The position numbers were made by a program, and so were the translations under genes. Below the pieces are notes generated by a model. That model worked only from the letters and a program-made list of their open reading frames with translations. It searched no databases and had not been told where the DNA came from. A stretch of 64,000 nt of DNA, taken from contig JAMKCH010019835.1 in assembly GCA_023653785.1 (NCBI GenBank), forward strand, positions 186,001 to 250,000, written 5' to 3'. This DNA is from Ophioderma brevispina (taxonomy: Eukaryota; Echinodermata; Ophiuroidea; Amphilepidida; Ophiodermatidae). This document shows positions 23,899-35,226 of this stretch, piece by piece (the first letter of the stretch is position 1; the number at the start of each line of letters is the position of its first letter).

Positions 23899-24710
23899 TG
23901 TATCCACCACGATAAAATATTGGATGTCCATCCATTATGACACCATATAAGATGGCCAAAACATCTCATTCTTATTTAGAATTGTGTAATTTTTGCTGTT
24001 AATCGACATAATTTATTTGTCAAAAATATTCTTACATCATTCTTTTTTAATTATTTAAATAAGTGCACCCCTCGTAAAAACAAAATGTTTCAATCCAAGG
24101 AGCCAATAATTATCATCGCGTGGCGATCGTCACCACGAAACGATTGGAAACGAAACGATTTTAAAAGTATTCATATAGGATGGATTTTAACATGTGCGAT
24201 CAATTCCATTATGTCCATTTCTTACCATACTCTCTAAGGTATATTAGAAGCATTCACATAGTCCTCTAGTGTGTAATTAGTCAGACGGATGGACGGACGG
24301 GCACACAGACAAACAGACAGACAAATTAACAAGGGTGTACTTGTGGACAGAAGAAACAGAGAGATAAATAAACAGATCGATAGGATCTGGATACTATAAC
24401 GATAATGCAGCTATCAGCAACGGAATAAGACAGATGGCAGACTGGGGCTGTCATTTCAATGAAACAAATAATTTAAAACATCTGCTAGCAATGACGAATC
24501 ACTCATGCAATTCACCAGAAATAACTCCGGATAAGAGAACAATAGCCGGTCCTTTACTGTGAATAACTACCCATGAAATAGCTCTGTTATTATTCAAATA
24601 AAAAAATATTTGGGAGGGATCATTATTAACGCCAGGGGTGGATGATTTAGGTGGGAGAATTCTAAAAAAATGTTGTAAGCAAAATGGCACATAAAAAATT
24701 CCATCAAGGA
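23899..24710. other. No gene seen; degenerate short tandem repeats
   Basis: A stretch of degenerate GGACGGAC / CAGACAAACAGACAGAC units lies at about 24285-24335. No exon is supported. Confidence 0.5.
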
Positions 24711-25660
24711 GAGAGGAGGGAATGTGAACTTTTAAATGGAGAATTCTACTAATAGTGTGGGTTGGTATGTCAATGAAATAGTTCCCGTAGGATTTTGGTA
24801 CTAAAGTTGATTTTCTTGTTGTTTTTCATTCAATAGGGACCAGACAGCCAGAAAATGATGGGGTGCAAATTTTCGGACTGCTGCCCCCTTCCTCAAGGAG
24901 TCAAATTGTGTTTTAATGTACATTAACATGTTCGTCTCCTTATAAGGATAAGAAAAGGTATATATTTGCCTAGCTTCCGACCTTTAGTTAAAGGGCTGTA
25001 GCCCCATAATGCTTCAAGGTCATCCTGGGGTAAAATTTACCCAATGCTCAGATTTTGTTGAAACTGGTGATAAATTGTTTGTATTGTCTCAGAGGATCCA
25101 TAAATGTATTATTTTACAGTGTGTGACATTTGGTTGGCTAATTACATAGCAAAATGTTGCAAGGGTCTACATGGTCTATGGGGGGGTCACCAGAACTTTC
25201 CCTGGATGTCGCAATGGTGATATCAAAAGATCAATTAAAATGCATTTTCTGTTTCAGTATGACAAAAGGAATCATTTGACACCACTTTCAACAACATTGG
25301 AGTATTTACCCCCAGGGTGACCTTGAACCATTATGGGGCTATACCGCTTTAACTAAAGGTTGGAACCTAGGCAAATATATACTTTTTCTAATCCTTATGA
25401 CAAGACGAACGCGTTATTGTACATTAAAACACAATTTGACTCGATATTAAATTTGTCCCTGTACTAACATTTTCCCCCTTGAAGGAGGGGGCATCAGTAG
25501 GAAAATTTGCACCCCATCATTTTCTGACAGTTTAGGTCCTATTGAAACCCAAACAGCAACAAAATCAATTTTAGACATGAAAATCCTACGGGAATAAACA
25601 CCAACCCACACTATAAATAAGGAGGGGAATGCCAAAACTTTGATAGAATTACACATTTCC
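24711..25660. mobile_element. Large foldback element (~950 bp, arms ~390 bp)
   Basis: The left arm carries TAGTGTGGGTTGGT, CCCGTAGGATTTT, AGAAAATGATGGGGTGCAAA, CAAATTGTGTTTTAATGTAC, TATATATTTGCCTAG, CTTTAGTTAAAG and GGTCA(T/C)CCTGGGG. All recur in reverse complement and reverse order in the right arm (25260-25660). The centre, about 25090-25250, holds a G run and is unpaired. Part of the right arm (GACCTTGAACC...ACTAAAGGT...CAATTTGACTCGAT) also matches 62190-62335, so it belongs to a wider family. It is non-coding. Confidence 0.9.
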
Positions 25661-25886
25661 CCTGACCGTAATTAATGTCCACTACATTACGATCTCGTAC
25701 AGATTATATCGGAAAGAAATTTACAAATAAACCTACTTCTTTTTTTGCCCAAATCAAACAATCATCACGAATTTAATTACATGGATCGTTGAACAAAATA
25801 TTTGGTGAAATTTGAAATCGAGATGGAAAATTGCTGAGCGCAGAGTAAACTACCTCAAATTTGCTGCCCAAATGTCAATGAAAAGG

Positions 25887-26233
25887 GACACTATCAGTGA
25901 TTTGAAAAATATTTGGAATGTGCAGGAATAGGTCAAGTGAAGGAAAAGTATGTAGAATTCTCATAAGTTAACTTTTCAGCTGTAGAATGACAGAAAAGGA
26001 GAAGAAAACGGCCGGTTCCAAGATACGATTCTCCAGTTCAATTACCGTGTTGTAGTAAGTGTCCGAAACAGACAGTTACTGACTAAAATCTATGATTCTG
26101 TCCTTATTAGGTTGCTTCTGGTCTTATCATTTGCAGGGTAATGATAGGATACCTGTACTTGTTACATACATGTAAAAATCGATTTTGATGATTTTTTCGT
26201 TTGCCGATTTAGCAAACTCACTGATAGTGGTCT
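25887..26233 (+). mobile_element. TTAA MITE, family A (copy 2, best ends)
   Basis: The ends are inverted: GGGACACTATCAGTGATTTG at the left and AAACTCACTGATAGTGGTCT at the right, followed by TTAA at 26234-26237. The body matches 10829-11186 in order (GAAAAGGAGAAGAAAA, TTCAATTACCGTGTTGTAGT, AAGTGTCCG, TCTGGTCTTATCATTTG, ACCTGTACTTGTTACATACA). It is non-coding. Confidence 0.88.
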
Positions 26234-26237
26234 TTAA

Positions 26238-26774
26238 TATGAGAAAACATACGACTTACTGTAAAATCATGAAACTATAATCACTTTTTTTTTATATAAC
26301 TCACAGGGGTGGCAATAAAACGCCGGATTTAAATAGCGATTTTTTTTCCTGAAAAAAATTATCAACTTACTTTTTTGATAAGGCATCTGATCTTAAAGAG
26401 GTTTTGGATTTGTTTTGGCCAAATGTTAGTACAATGAAGGCTATGCGTTGGGGACAATTAAACTCGAACCAAAACTTGTTGGAAATCAATTGATGATTAA
26501 GGTAAATTAAATTAATGACTCGACTATCACTGTTTCAAAAATTGCTGGAGGTCGTTTCTGAATGATATCACATACAACAAGACTTGATTGAATTGAAATG
26601 AAATCAAGTTTTGGACAGGATATTGACACGTTTACACTTGAGTTTAACTCACTGGATCAGGACGATAAGTTCAAGACGCACATGCAAAAATGTTCAATAA
26701 TTCATGTAATCCTTGTTATTGCTTTAAAAGGTCGTCTTCCACTTTATAGAATAACCAAGTTTACAGTTCAAATA
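26238..26774. other. No gene seen
   Basis: Unassigned AT-rich sequence. The 64-codon frame at 26598-26792 runs into the next repeat and has no domain I recognise. Confidence 0.45.
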
Positions 26775-27190
26775 GGTCAGTGTTTCCTTTGAGGACCTGG
26801 TACTGGGTCCTGCTAACCAGTGACTAACTGTCCCAGGGCCGAGTCGGCGGCAAACAGCGCCCCCATCTAAGGAAATCTGATGAGGAGGGGGATGGGTGCC
26901 CTGGTGGAATGAGAAGGGAAGATCTACCTGAAAGGGCGTCAGCTCTGGAGAGCTAATGGCGGCCATCCAGCAAATGCTGTCTTGCAGGGTGGGCGTGGTT
27001 GCCCAAAGGCTAGGCCCACCGCCGAAAACTGTGGATTGGCGTCAGGAAGGGCATCCGAACAATTATCTTTTGCTCCAATAAATCCTCACACGTCAGTATT
27101 GCTGAGGGCGAGGTGTAATCGGCCACCCTCGTTTAACAGGGACAAAACGGGATTTAAAACTTTGGTTTAACTAACTTTTAACTAACTAAA
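26775..27190 (+). repeat. Dispersed repeat, likely RTE-type 3' tail (copy 1)
   Basis: About 415 bp match 33876-34298 in order: GTCCCAGGGCCGAGT, AAGGAAATCTGATGAGGAGG, AAGATCTACCT, GGGCGTCAG, GTTGCCCAAAGGCTAGGCCC, GAAAACTGTGGATTGGC, TTTTGCTCCAATAAATCCTC and TTTAAAACTTTGGTTTAACT. Both copies end in short TAACTAAC repeats. The phrase GGATTGGC(G/A)TCAGG(A/G)AGGGCATCCG is familiar from the 3' regions of RTE-clade retrotransposons and SINEs derived from them. That assignment is from memory and needs a search. The similar reading frames in both copies are shared by descent of the repeat. Confidence 0.75.
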
Positions 27191-29573
27191 CAAAATAAAA
27201 AATAAAAAATACTTACTGCAAGCCAATAGTACACCTGTCCTCCTTTGTGTTCCACAAAGGCTCTCACGTATACTTAGTTCAAACCTTTCATTACGTATCT
27301 GCGATTTCACAAATCGGACCAGCGTGGAATTCATAACCTTTCTTCTCTGGACAGGGGTGTCGAAATGAGATGAGATAAAAAGCATAGTAAGAGTAGGGAA
27401 TGGAAAAGGTTTTAACACCCTGACGAACAGAGGTGGTTTATATTAATATTTTTGTTTCTAATGCTGCATTTTTATTGACAGACGCTGTGAATTTTCAGAC
27501 TTTTAAAAACCGGTTCTTTCTGATGCCATACAAGAAAGTAGTCCGCCCAAGATTTTATTTCCTTAGGGTATTAGCCAGTGGTACATAACCTGAAGAGATA
27601 TGAAGCTTGTGTTTTGAGCAATATTTAGGAAAGAGTGGCAAAAAATCACTTGTTGTGCTAATTTCTTAATCCCCCTTTGTTTAGCTTGCCTTTATCACAT
27701 ATCCTGTTCAGTTTAGTACTTGATTGTATACATCTTCTCTAGGGAAATGCAAGATAACGGTTTAGTTTAATGCCCAATTGTTTAGTCCTACATTTTCCTT
27801 TAGAAAAATAATCAACGTCAGCAAATGTTGAATAGAAACGACTTTTCAAAGCCAATTTAGCCGAATTCATATCATCCATATTGCAGCCAATTTTTGGTAA
27901 CATGCCATTTAAATTTAAAATACATTAGCGCATGTAGTACCTATTTTTTTATTTGTATCCACACCAATTAAACTCAGCTATTGGACAGAATATACAATTT
28001 ATGACGGTCGCTGTTTTCTAATAACACCTTAACCCATTTTCTTTGTTGAAAAACGGTTGCGAATAGACGGTCTCCTTGGATTTCTTAGCTTAACCTTCAT
28101 CTTACAGAAAATATTCAGACAGCTTTTGGCATGAAAATCAATTCCCTTTAAATTATAATGTTGATTTGCTTCAAAATAGCTTCTATGATAATGGAAATTT
28201 ACTTCAAGCAAGCCAATTTCACGCTAGTATATTTCTTTATTAACAACGCACCTAGAATACCTGAAGCTGAAATAAGAAAATAACGAAAGAAATATTGGTG
28301 CTTTTCTCTTTTTTTTCGTCTAAAATACAAACCAATGGATTGAGTAGCTTTTTAAGAAATAAGCAATCACGTCATAACCTAAATTGCTTCACGGAAATGG
28401 CCCGTCAAGGCCAGAAATAGAAGAAAGTTTACGTTTGCGTGGGTTACCATTAAGGGGGGGGGGGGGTCAAACCTGAACGTTGAGATTAGTTTACTCAATG
28501 AATGAAAATTGGGCTATTTATGTGTACTGTATAATAAAATTGACGCTATTTAACACCATAAGTTCATTCCCAATTACCATCGATGTCTCTTACATTTTTC
28601 GTCCTCGGGCACTCAAAAGACGGCCTATAGGGCTGTCTACGCTTACATCACAAGTCGGCCATTTTGAGGGTGGTAATTGGGAAGTTCGAGTGCGGTGCGT
28701 CCATTTTGTGTGATGATTCCACAGGCCGCCGTGTAAACTGTCCCCACCCCCCAAAAAATGCGCCGATTTTTACCTGAAGTGACTAGCATGAGACTGGAAT
28801 GGTAGCCTCTAGTTAGGAAATAACATGCACCTTTTTGAATGCCTATTCGTTTCACTTGCAAGCTAGAAACAATCCAAAGAACTGGTCATAAAGGGGTGCC
28901 CAACGCCTGCGCATCACTCAGGCGTGACACGTTTGTTCTCACCTCCGATGAAACCAGGGCTGCGATAACAGAATTCGGAGTTATAGAAATAACGCGCATG
29001 TTGTGTTCGCGAGTGATACTGCGCACGAGGGCCGATGAGAAAGGCTAAGCACCGGCAAGTGACCCGGATTAGTAGACAGCCGATAGTATTAAACATTTAA
29101 CTTAGTATAAAGTTACCTACGCAGGTGATTTTTTTTTTATTGTTCACCCAGTACAAATACAAGAAGGTCCCCCTACGTACCTAACCATTAAATGAGTGTT
29201 GAGATCACCATTCAATATTCATGTTTTTCACATCGACTAATTTACTACAAGTTATACCATTGATGTGAAACTGTTCATTGAATTTATCAGCAACCTCATC
29301 GTTAAGACCCCATTTCCATAGTGTCCAAAGGTGCATTTTCGTATTATTTTAAGACACCACAATCATTGACATTCTAATTTTGAATTAAGACATCGGACTC
29401 TATTTTTACTGACAATATTAGATTACTCTTGAATTTTACAATGCGACACGCCGAATAAGATAATCGGTAAACTTCAAATCAGCCATAAGCGTTCCGAAGT
29501 TGTTACGTCAAGTGTACTGCTACTTGCAAATATTCAAGAGTTTCAAAATAACATCTCGGTGTTTCGTACTTAC
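27191..29573. other. No gene seen; one G run
   Basis: A G run lies at 28454-28466. Several 60-79 codon frames on both strands show no domain. No repeats could be matched elsewhere in the window. Confidence 0.5.
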
Positions 29574-30168
29574 GGACATAACGGCCTGAAAAAAAGATGA
29601 CATAATGAAAGGACCCTTACCCTGAAATCACTTTCCACGAGTTTGAAACAATTTGGATGTTTTACATTCTGTAAAACAGCAAAAACAGAAGAGTTCCAGG
29701 GGGAAGTGGCAGTTTGTGGCATTTTCTGGAACAAGGATGCTGACATTACTACTTACTGCCAGCATTTAACAAAATTGAAAAGCATGTTGTTATCATCTCA
29801 CAGTCCCTTGCCATTGCATTATGTGCTCAGCCCGGCTAATCAATCTTTCACTTGCCATATCAATATCTTACTACAAGCCTAAAAGGTACAATGCCTAATC
29901 CCGGTCTGAATGCTTAAATTTGAATTATGGTCTCAAACATGCTATATACAACTGTAAATTCGGCGTCAGGGATTTGAACCCTGTCTTTTCCGTTCCAAAA
30001 TTGGCCACAAACTGCTGCCACCCTTTCCCCCCCCCCCCCCGAACTCGTCCTGTTTTTTACGGTTTTTACATAATGTAAACATCCAATTGTTTTCAACTCG
30101 TTGGGAAGTGATTTCAGTAAAGGTCCTGTGTCATTATGCCAATTTGTTTTCATGCCAGTATGGTCCCG
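29574..30168 (+). mobile_element. TTAA MITE, family B, complete foldback (copy 1)
   Basis: The left arm (GACATAATGAAAGGACCC, CTGAAATCACTTTCCACGAG, TTTGGATGTTTTACATTCTG, AGTGGCAGTTTGTGGC) is mirrored in the right arm (GCCACAAACTGCTGCCACC, AATGTAAACATCCAATTG, GGGAAGTGATTTCAGTAAAG). The right end GGTCCCG is followed by TTAA at 30169-30172. The centre holds AGCATGTTGTTATCATC, GGCTAATC(A)ATC and a T-arm-like GGATTTGAACCCTG. Related copies are at 50018, 57213 and 62788. The two 79-codon frames here are shadows. Confidence 0.88.
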
Positions 30169-30172
30169 TTAA

Positions 30173-31309
30173 AAACCTCTTCGTCATTTACCCGATGGAA
30201 CCTTTCGTTAACTTTCATTTATTTCGCATTCACCGACATATGTCTAAGCATATCCTTCGTTGGACATGTTGATGGCAAATCTTCATCGGATTGCATTATT
30301 AATCCATTATAAGTGTTACTGTCTCGACCTGAGCTAGGTTACTCCACATTGATGACCTGATTGCAGGTGCGCCCATTGTTTCTATCTAGAACTTAAAACT
30401 CATAACTACTTCTTTATTATAGAGCATAAGTTGTTTCATCATTACTTTTAAAAGCTTTCATTTCTACTAAGCCAATCTTGAAACAAAGCCACATGCCTTC
30501 TCGTCCCCATCCGCATCTTACTCATCCGCTTTTTGAAGCGGCGTCAATCTTTTATTATTTTTCAAATTACAGGCTAACATGTTTTAAAGATTTTTCAGAC
30601 GTTAATCGCTGTGCAGTTATAGGCTGTCATTCAGGGTCTAACAAAATTTAAAAAAAAACATAAAACCTTTCTCCTCCTTTTTTAGATATCCGCACGATAT
30701 AAACTTGTTTGATTTTTGCATGGCCTAAGAGTACGTACAGCAATTGCATGGGGCATATCATTTAAGAGAGCGGGAAGCTACGTGTGTCTATCTTTTGTCG
30801 TGGTATTTTTCCCCTTGAAATGTCAGCATCGTTGGTTTCTGCGTTATAAACGTTAATGAATATACAGTTTGTGAGTACTTTTGTGCGTGTTTTTGTCATT
30901 GGAATTGTTCATCTGAGTATTAAACTAATGAGGCTTTTTTTATGAATATTATCATTGTTAAATTCTTTAGCATGTTATAATGGAATACTGTTTAAATATT
31001 GTTGAGATCTTACCATTTGTTCGAATACAATTTTAGCATACAGTATATTAAACAGTATACAGTTTACAAGTTTATTAAGGCATTTTCAAGTCAAAGTGTG
31101 CGTTTATTACCTTTCGTTTCTCAAAATATGACAATAAATTCATTAATTTTAGAGCTATGAATTTATCAATTGCCGTTTCGTTCAATGTGCCATTCTTCGG
31201 TCACGTTTGTGACCTAAAAAGGGTAAATGTTGATTTTCAACCCAATGCTGTTTTACCAACATAACCAATCTGTTAATACTTTTGGTATAATGAATATTAA
31301 CCTTTAGTC
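30173..31309. other. No gene seen
   Basis: AT-rich, with no supported exon. The stretch from 31195 begins with GGTCACGTTTGTGAC, a degenerate form of the arm motif of the foldback MITE described at 39906 and 40648. Confidence 0.5.
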
Positions 31310-31405
31310 CAAACCTAACCAAAATAATGTTTTCCACTTTGCCAGATCGGTCATTTTGTCATGAGGGGCAAATAAAGTTCGGTCACGTTTGTAACGTCAG
31401 ACAAA
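31310..31405 (+). mobile_element. Right arm of a CACGTG foldback MITE (diverged copy)
   Basis: CCAAACCTAACCAAAATAAT, GTTTTCCACTTTGCCAGATC, GGGGCAAATAAAGTTCGGTC and ACGTTTGTAACGTC follow the right arm of the elements at 39906-40117 and 40648-40858. A much weaker left arm may start at 31195. Confidence 0.6.
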
Positions 31406-31678
31406 AAAGGGAATTTTAGAATTTCAAATTCAACTGTAAAATTCTGCGATGGAATAGTTCATTGGTAGAACACTCCTGATATATCTCCCTCTGAGAAGGT
31501 GACTTAGTAGGGAAGTTCACGTTATGCAGTATCTCTGTCTAGATTAGAGTGTTCTGAGGTCTCTGGGCTTTGGACCATACTTTAGCGGGTTAAACCTGGT
31601 TTGTGAGCGCTCAATCATTCCACTTCCCTCAGAGCATATTGCTGGAGTTGCTTGTAGCTCCATCTGTCTGAGTACCTT

Positions 31679-32262
31679 TTAGCTTCTGCTGAGCCAGATG
31701 ACATAGCTCGCTCTGAGTGCAATTTTGGCTGCTGTATCGGTTATATTCTTTCTCTTTCCTTTAGGAATGCCCAAGGATGCCAGGCATTTGTTGACTGATG
31801 TAGTGCAGAAACCTCTGCTTCCTACTTCTATTGGAAAGTAGTATGTAGACAATCCTCTGCTTTCACAGTCAGCCACTAGATCTTGGTATTTACAGTTGCA
31901 CTTCTTTCTTGCATGCATTGGATAGGTTCTCCTCCATAGGGGCCGTCAGTTCTATGATGATCACTGTGTTTTGGTAGAAAAGACGGTGATATCTGGTCTC
32001 TTAGCTGTCTCTGCTGTGCGAAAGGTTAATTTAGAGATGGAGTTCAGATTCTCCGGTGCGATGGTTTTTTTTTTTCTGATTTGCCTCAACGACGTACGGT
32101 ACCAGACCTGTAGTGATTGCTTTCAGTGTTTGGTCATGGCGCCAGTTGTATCTTCCGCTTCGTAAAGAGTAGCTACAACTATTGAGGATGTGGAACAGTG
32201 TACAATGACGATGGTGACATAATTGGCAGAGTCCAAGATTGCTCTGGGGCAAGACCAATCTT
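31679..32262 (-). pseudogene. C-terminal zinc finger plus restriction-like endonuclease of an R2/NeSL-type non-LTR retrotransposon (relic)
   Basis: Translation of the minus strand from 32258 begins with CQLC, eight residues, H, four residues, C: the C-x2-C-x8-H-x4-C finger. GRYNWRHDQTL follows, with the RHD box near 32170, then a linker and RPDITVFS near 31985. IIIELTAPMEEN lies near 31950 and KYQDLVADC...FPIEVGSRGF near 31890-31820. The CCHC finger, the RHN/RHD box and the PD...E pattern are, from family knowledge, the signature of the restriction-like endonuclease that early-branching non-LTR elements carry behind their reverse transcriptase. It nicks the target before target-primed reverse transcription. 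Two frameshifts and stop codons lie between the PD and the FPIEVG parts. No reverse transcriptase is visible upstream (32263-33170), so the copy is 5'-truncated as well as dead. I cannot name the clade with confidence. Separate frames at 31679-31918 and 32031-32258 are its pieces. Confidence 0.82.
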
Positions 32263-33177
32263 GAAGAAAGACAATGTTACTTTGTCATTACAGCAATGTT
32301 GGTAATTAAACGTAACAAGCAAACTCTACTTGGTAATTACCTGGTACAAATTATATCACTAAGTACGGTCACGTGTGTGACATTGGTGATAACGTGTGTG
32401 ACATCTCCATTAACTTAAAACATAAATTGGTGACCATTGTTAATATGCACCAAAATGAAGTTGTAATAAAATTTTTGTGTATTTCCATATTCTCAACTAT
32501 TTCAAACACTTTTATCACAATGTCATCAGTAATAACCTGCAAAGGGCAATGCTACTCCTAGTATTTCCTAGTACTCCTATGCAGATTTCTTGTGTTGAAA
32601 CAGTGCAAGTCTGCTTAATTTCGCAACTTCATCCAAAACTTTCAAAAGACACATGGAAATCGAGTTTAAACCAGTCTTTCTTAACATTAATTGTTTTTTT
32701 CCTTGTTTAAACTGATCATAATTCATATTTTAAACTAATAATAAAAGTTAACACTACAACTTTCTTCAATATGACGAGATATTTATGTCCTTCAAATACA
32801 AACATGGTGAGTGCCGACCACACGTGTGACAGTAATTAGCACATCAATAACTTTTGAAAGAAGAAAGATCTAAACCATTTATTTTGAGTAAGGGAAGGTA
32901 CACAAAAACTGACTTTTGACATGAAATATTACTGAGCCAGTAATTTTCTAGTAATAAAAACCTCTCTCTTTTTGGTCACGTGTGTGAAATATCAAAGTCA
33001 ATTAAAATTCTTTGTTAATTACTTGCATATTTCCTATAAATTTGTAACTTATCAACATAATTTAAGAAATTGAAGTCCACACAATACTTTGGGCAATATC
33101 GCTAAAAAATGAATAGCTATTCAATATAAAACTAAAGAATCAAAATAGTATTAATCTCCCTTTTTTGCCCCAAAATG
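32263..33177. other. No gene seen; scattered CACGTGTGTGA motifs
   Basis: GGTCACGTGTGTGACATTGG near 32367, ACGTGTGTGACATC near 32392, CACACGTGTGACAG near 32820 and GGTCACGTGTGTGAAATATC near 32974 all match the arm of the foldback MITE at 39906 and 40648. They look like decayed termini. No exon is supported. Confidence 0.5.
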
Positions 33178-33181
33178 TTAA

Positions 33182-33506
33182 AGGGGCATTTCGTGATCCA
33201 CAGCTTCGTCCCCCCCGACTTACCTCGAAAAATATCATCTGAACCGTCAACATTAGTAATCCACGTGTACCTAATCTTACGTGCAATTCTGTCGTAACTG
33301 TATAAAATTCGCAATTTTGTATTTTCTGTCCCTAAACGGACAGAAATTATAGCACAGTCGCCTATGGGACCGTGGGAAAGAAGCATTTGGCCATAACACA
33401 AAATCGCAAGGTCGGGATCAACTAAAGAGTTGTGAATAACCTTTTCTCAAGGATATCTAGTGAACACTGAATAAAACAGAAGTTGCTGGAATCATGAAAT
33501 GCACCT
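33182..33506 (+). mobile_element. TTAA MITE, family C (complete copy)
   Basis: TTAA at 33178-33181 is followed by AGGGGCATTTCGTGATCC. The right end GGAATCATGAAATGCACCT is followed by TTAA at 33507-33510, so the ends are inverted repeats with a TTAA target duplication. The interior matches the truncated copy at 2205-2457. A C run lies at 33211-33217. The 89-codon minus frame here is incidental. Confidence 0.88.
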
Positions 33507-33875
33507 TTAAGCACGTTCATTTATGCAAATGTGGGTGTTTGAGTTGAACATATTATTTAACAATTTCATGCAGGAACCTTGGAAGGATGGTTAACCTGAT
33601 AAAGTGAAGAAAAGTGCAATACCATTAGTTTCATTTTTTATCAAAAAGATTTACTTTTTTGAAGAATGGCCCAATACTGGTTTGTTTTGTATCTATGGAC
33701 AAAATAATATATCAGGGGGCGGTGTTCTATAATAGATTTACCGCTTGTGTTACCTGAAGCGGTGAAAATATCATACCGGTAAATGTATTATAGATCATAG
33801 GCTTCAAAATGTAACCACAAGTTGACTAGCGGTTAATGGCGAATGAATCGTGATTCAATTTTAAAACAGTTGTCA

Positions 33876-34298
33876 GGTCAGGTTTCCTATGAGGGCCTGC
33901 TACTGGTATCCTGGTAACCAGTACTACCTGTCCCAGGGCCGAGTTGTCGGCGGCTAAACCGTCACCCCCATCGATTTTCTAAGGAAATCTGATGAGGAGG
34001 GTAGCTGGTTACCCTGGTAGAATGAAAAAGAAGATCTACCTACAAGGGCGTCAGCCTCTGAGACTTTGGGCGGGGCCCCCCCCATCCACACATGCTGCCT
34101 TGTATGGTTGCCCAAAGGCTAGGCCCACCGCCGAAAACTGTGGATTGGCATCAGGGAGGGCATCCGGTCAATTGTCTTTTGCTCCAATAAATCCTCACAC
34201 AGCAGTATTGCTGAGTGTAAGGTGTATCCGGCCACCCCCGTTGACGGGGACAAAACCGGATTTAAAACTTTGGTTTAACTAACTAACCAACTAACTAG
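33876..34298 (+). repeat. Dispersed repeat, likely RTE-type 3' tail (copy 2)
   Basis: This is the partner of 26775-27190, in the same orientation, with the same order of blocks and the same TAACTAAC-type tail (34280-34298). It differs by several indels and a C run at 34078-34084. The 96-codon frame at 33992 falls inside it and parallels the frame in copy 1, so it is a repeat frame and not a gene. Confidence 0.78.
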
Positions 34299-34489
34299 AA
34301 ACCGGCCAACCAAAAGAAAATCTGGCGGAACCGACGAGCAGCCGTTGGTTGAGTTTTCACACAACCCCTTGTATATTTTCATGACCGTATTCAGAATCCG
34401 AGTGGAAGATACATTCAAATGAGTAGCAACAAGCCTATAGTCTTAGGTCGCTGGCTTTTGAGAAGACATTTAAAAAGCCGCTGACTTAA

Positions 34490-35200
34490 TATGTTATAAC
34501 CTATACAGAATCTACCGGGTTGAAAGGGTTAAGATGGAAGCCATCTCAAAATCCACTTACATAATTTGTTATAACCTATACAGAATCTACCGGGTTGAAA
34601 GGGTTAAGATGGAAGCCATCTCAAAATCCACTTACATAATTTGTTATAACCTATACAGAATCTACCAGGGCTGAGAGGGTTAAGATGGAAGCCATCTCAA
34701 AAGCCACTGAGTTAATTCGTTGTAACTTATACAGAATCTACCATGTTTGAAACGGTTTTAAAGATGGAAGCATTCTCAAAACCTACTGACTTATGTGTTC
34801 TACAGAATCTATCAGGGTTGAAAGGGTTAAGATGGAAGCCATTTCAAAAGCCACTGACGTAATTAGAGAATATACCAGGGTTTAGAGGGTTAAGATGGAA
34901 GCCATCTCAAAATCCACTTACATAATTTGTTATAACCTATACAGAATCTACCAGGGCTGAGAGGGTTAAGATGGAAGCCATCTCAAAATCCACTTACATA
35001 ATTTGTTATAACCTATACAGAATCTACCATGGTTGAGAGGGTTAAAATGGAAGCCATCTCAGAAGCCACTGACATAATGTGTTATAACCTATACAGAATC
35101 TACCAGGGTTGAGAGGGTTAAGATGGAAACCATCTCAAAACCCACTGACATAATGTGATATAACCTACACAGAATCTACCAGGGTTGAAACAGTTAAATC
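34490..35200 (+). repeat. Minisatellite, ten ~75-bp units, in the last intron of the class C GPCR
   Basis: CAGAATCTACC or a close variant starts at 34506, 34581, 34656, 34732, 34803, 34866, 34942, 35018, 35094 and 35170. Most spacings are 75-76 bp, with two short units of 71 and 63 bp. Each unit carries GGGTTAAGATGGAAGCCATC and TAACCTATACAG. Units 1-3 are nearly identical; later ones diverge. The last unit runs directly into the polypyrimidine tract of the exon at 35227, so the branch point probably lies in or just after repeat sequence. It is not a CRISPR array: the repeats are contiguous, without unique spacers. Confidence 0.95.
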
Positions 35201-35202
35201 AC

Positions 35203-35226
35203 CTCGTTTTTTCTGTTCTATTGCAG
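35203..35226 (+). promoter_or_regulatory. 3' splice site of the receptor's last exon
   Basis: A pyrimidine-rich tract (CTCGTTTTTTCTGTTCTATT) ends in GCAG at 35226. The codon frame downstream is open from 35227, and homology to class C receptors begins at that point. The 14 codons the open frame adds upstream (from 35185) have no receptor similarity and are intron. An AG three bases downstream would shift the frame and is not used. Confidence 0.85.

Noticed and set aside
29955..29990. tRNA T-arm-like sequence (minus strand GGGTTCAAATCCC)
   Set aside because: It lies in the centre of a family B MITE whose other copies have diverged sequence there, and no D-arm, anticodon arm or acceptor stem pairs around it.
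31445..31530. Possible tRNA or SINE head (TAGTTCATTGGTAGAACA)
   Set aside because: It looks like a D-arm/A box, but no matching T-arm, acceptor stem or B box follows at the right distance.
26982..34282. Two similar frames (26982-27170, 33992-34282) sharing a peptide
   Set aside because: Both lie in the two copies of one dispersed repeat; the similarity is DNA-level and the frames have no codon-like conservation that I can see.
34490..35200. Regular repeats that could be taken for a CRISPR array
   Set aside because: The ~75-bp units are contiguous with no unique spacers, lie in eukaryotic intron sequence, and vary like a minisatellite.
35185..35226. First 14 codons of the open frame before the receptor exon, starting at an ATG
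   Set aside because: They translate the polypyrimidine tract and the intron repeat; the protein similarity starts exactly after the AG at 35226.
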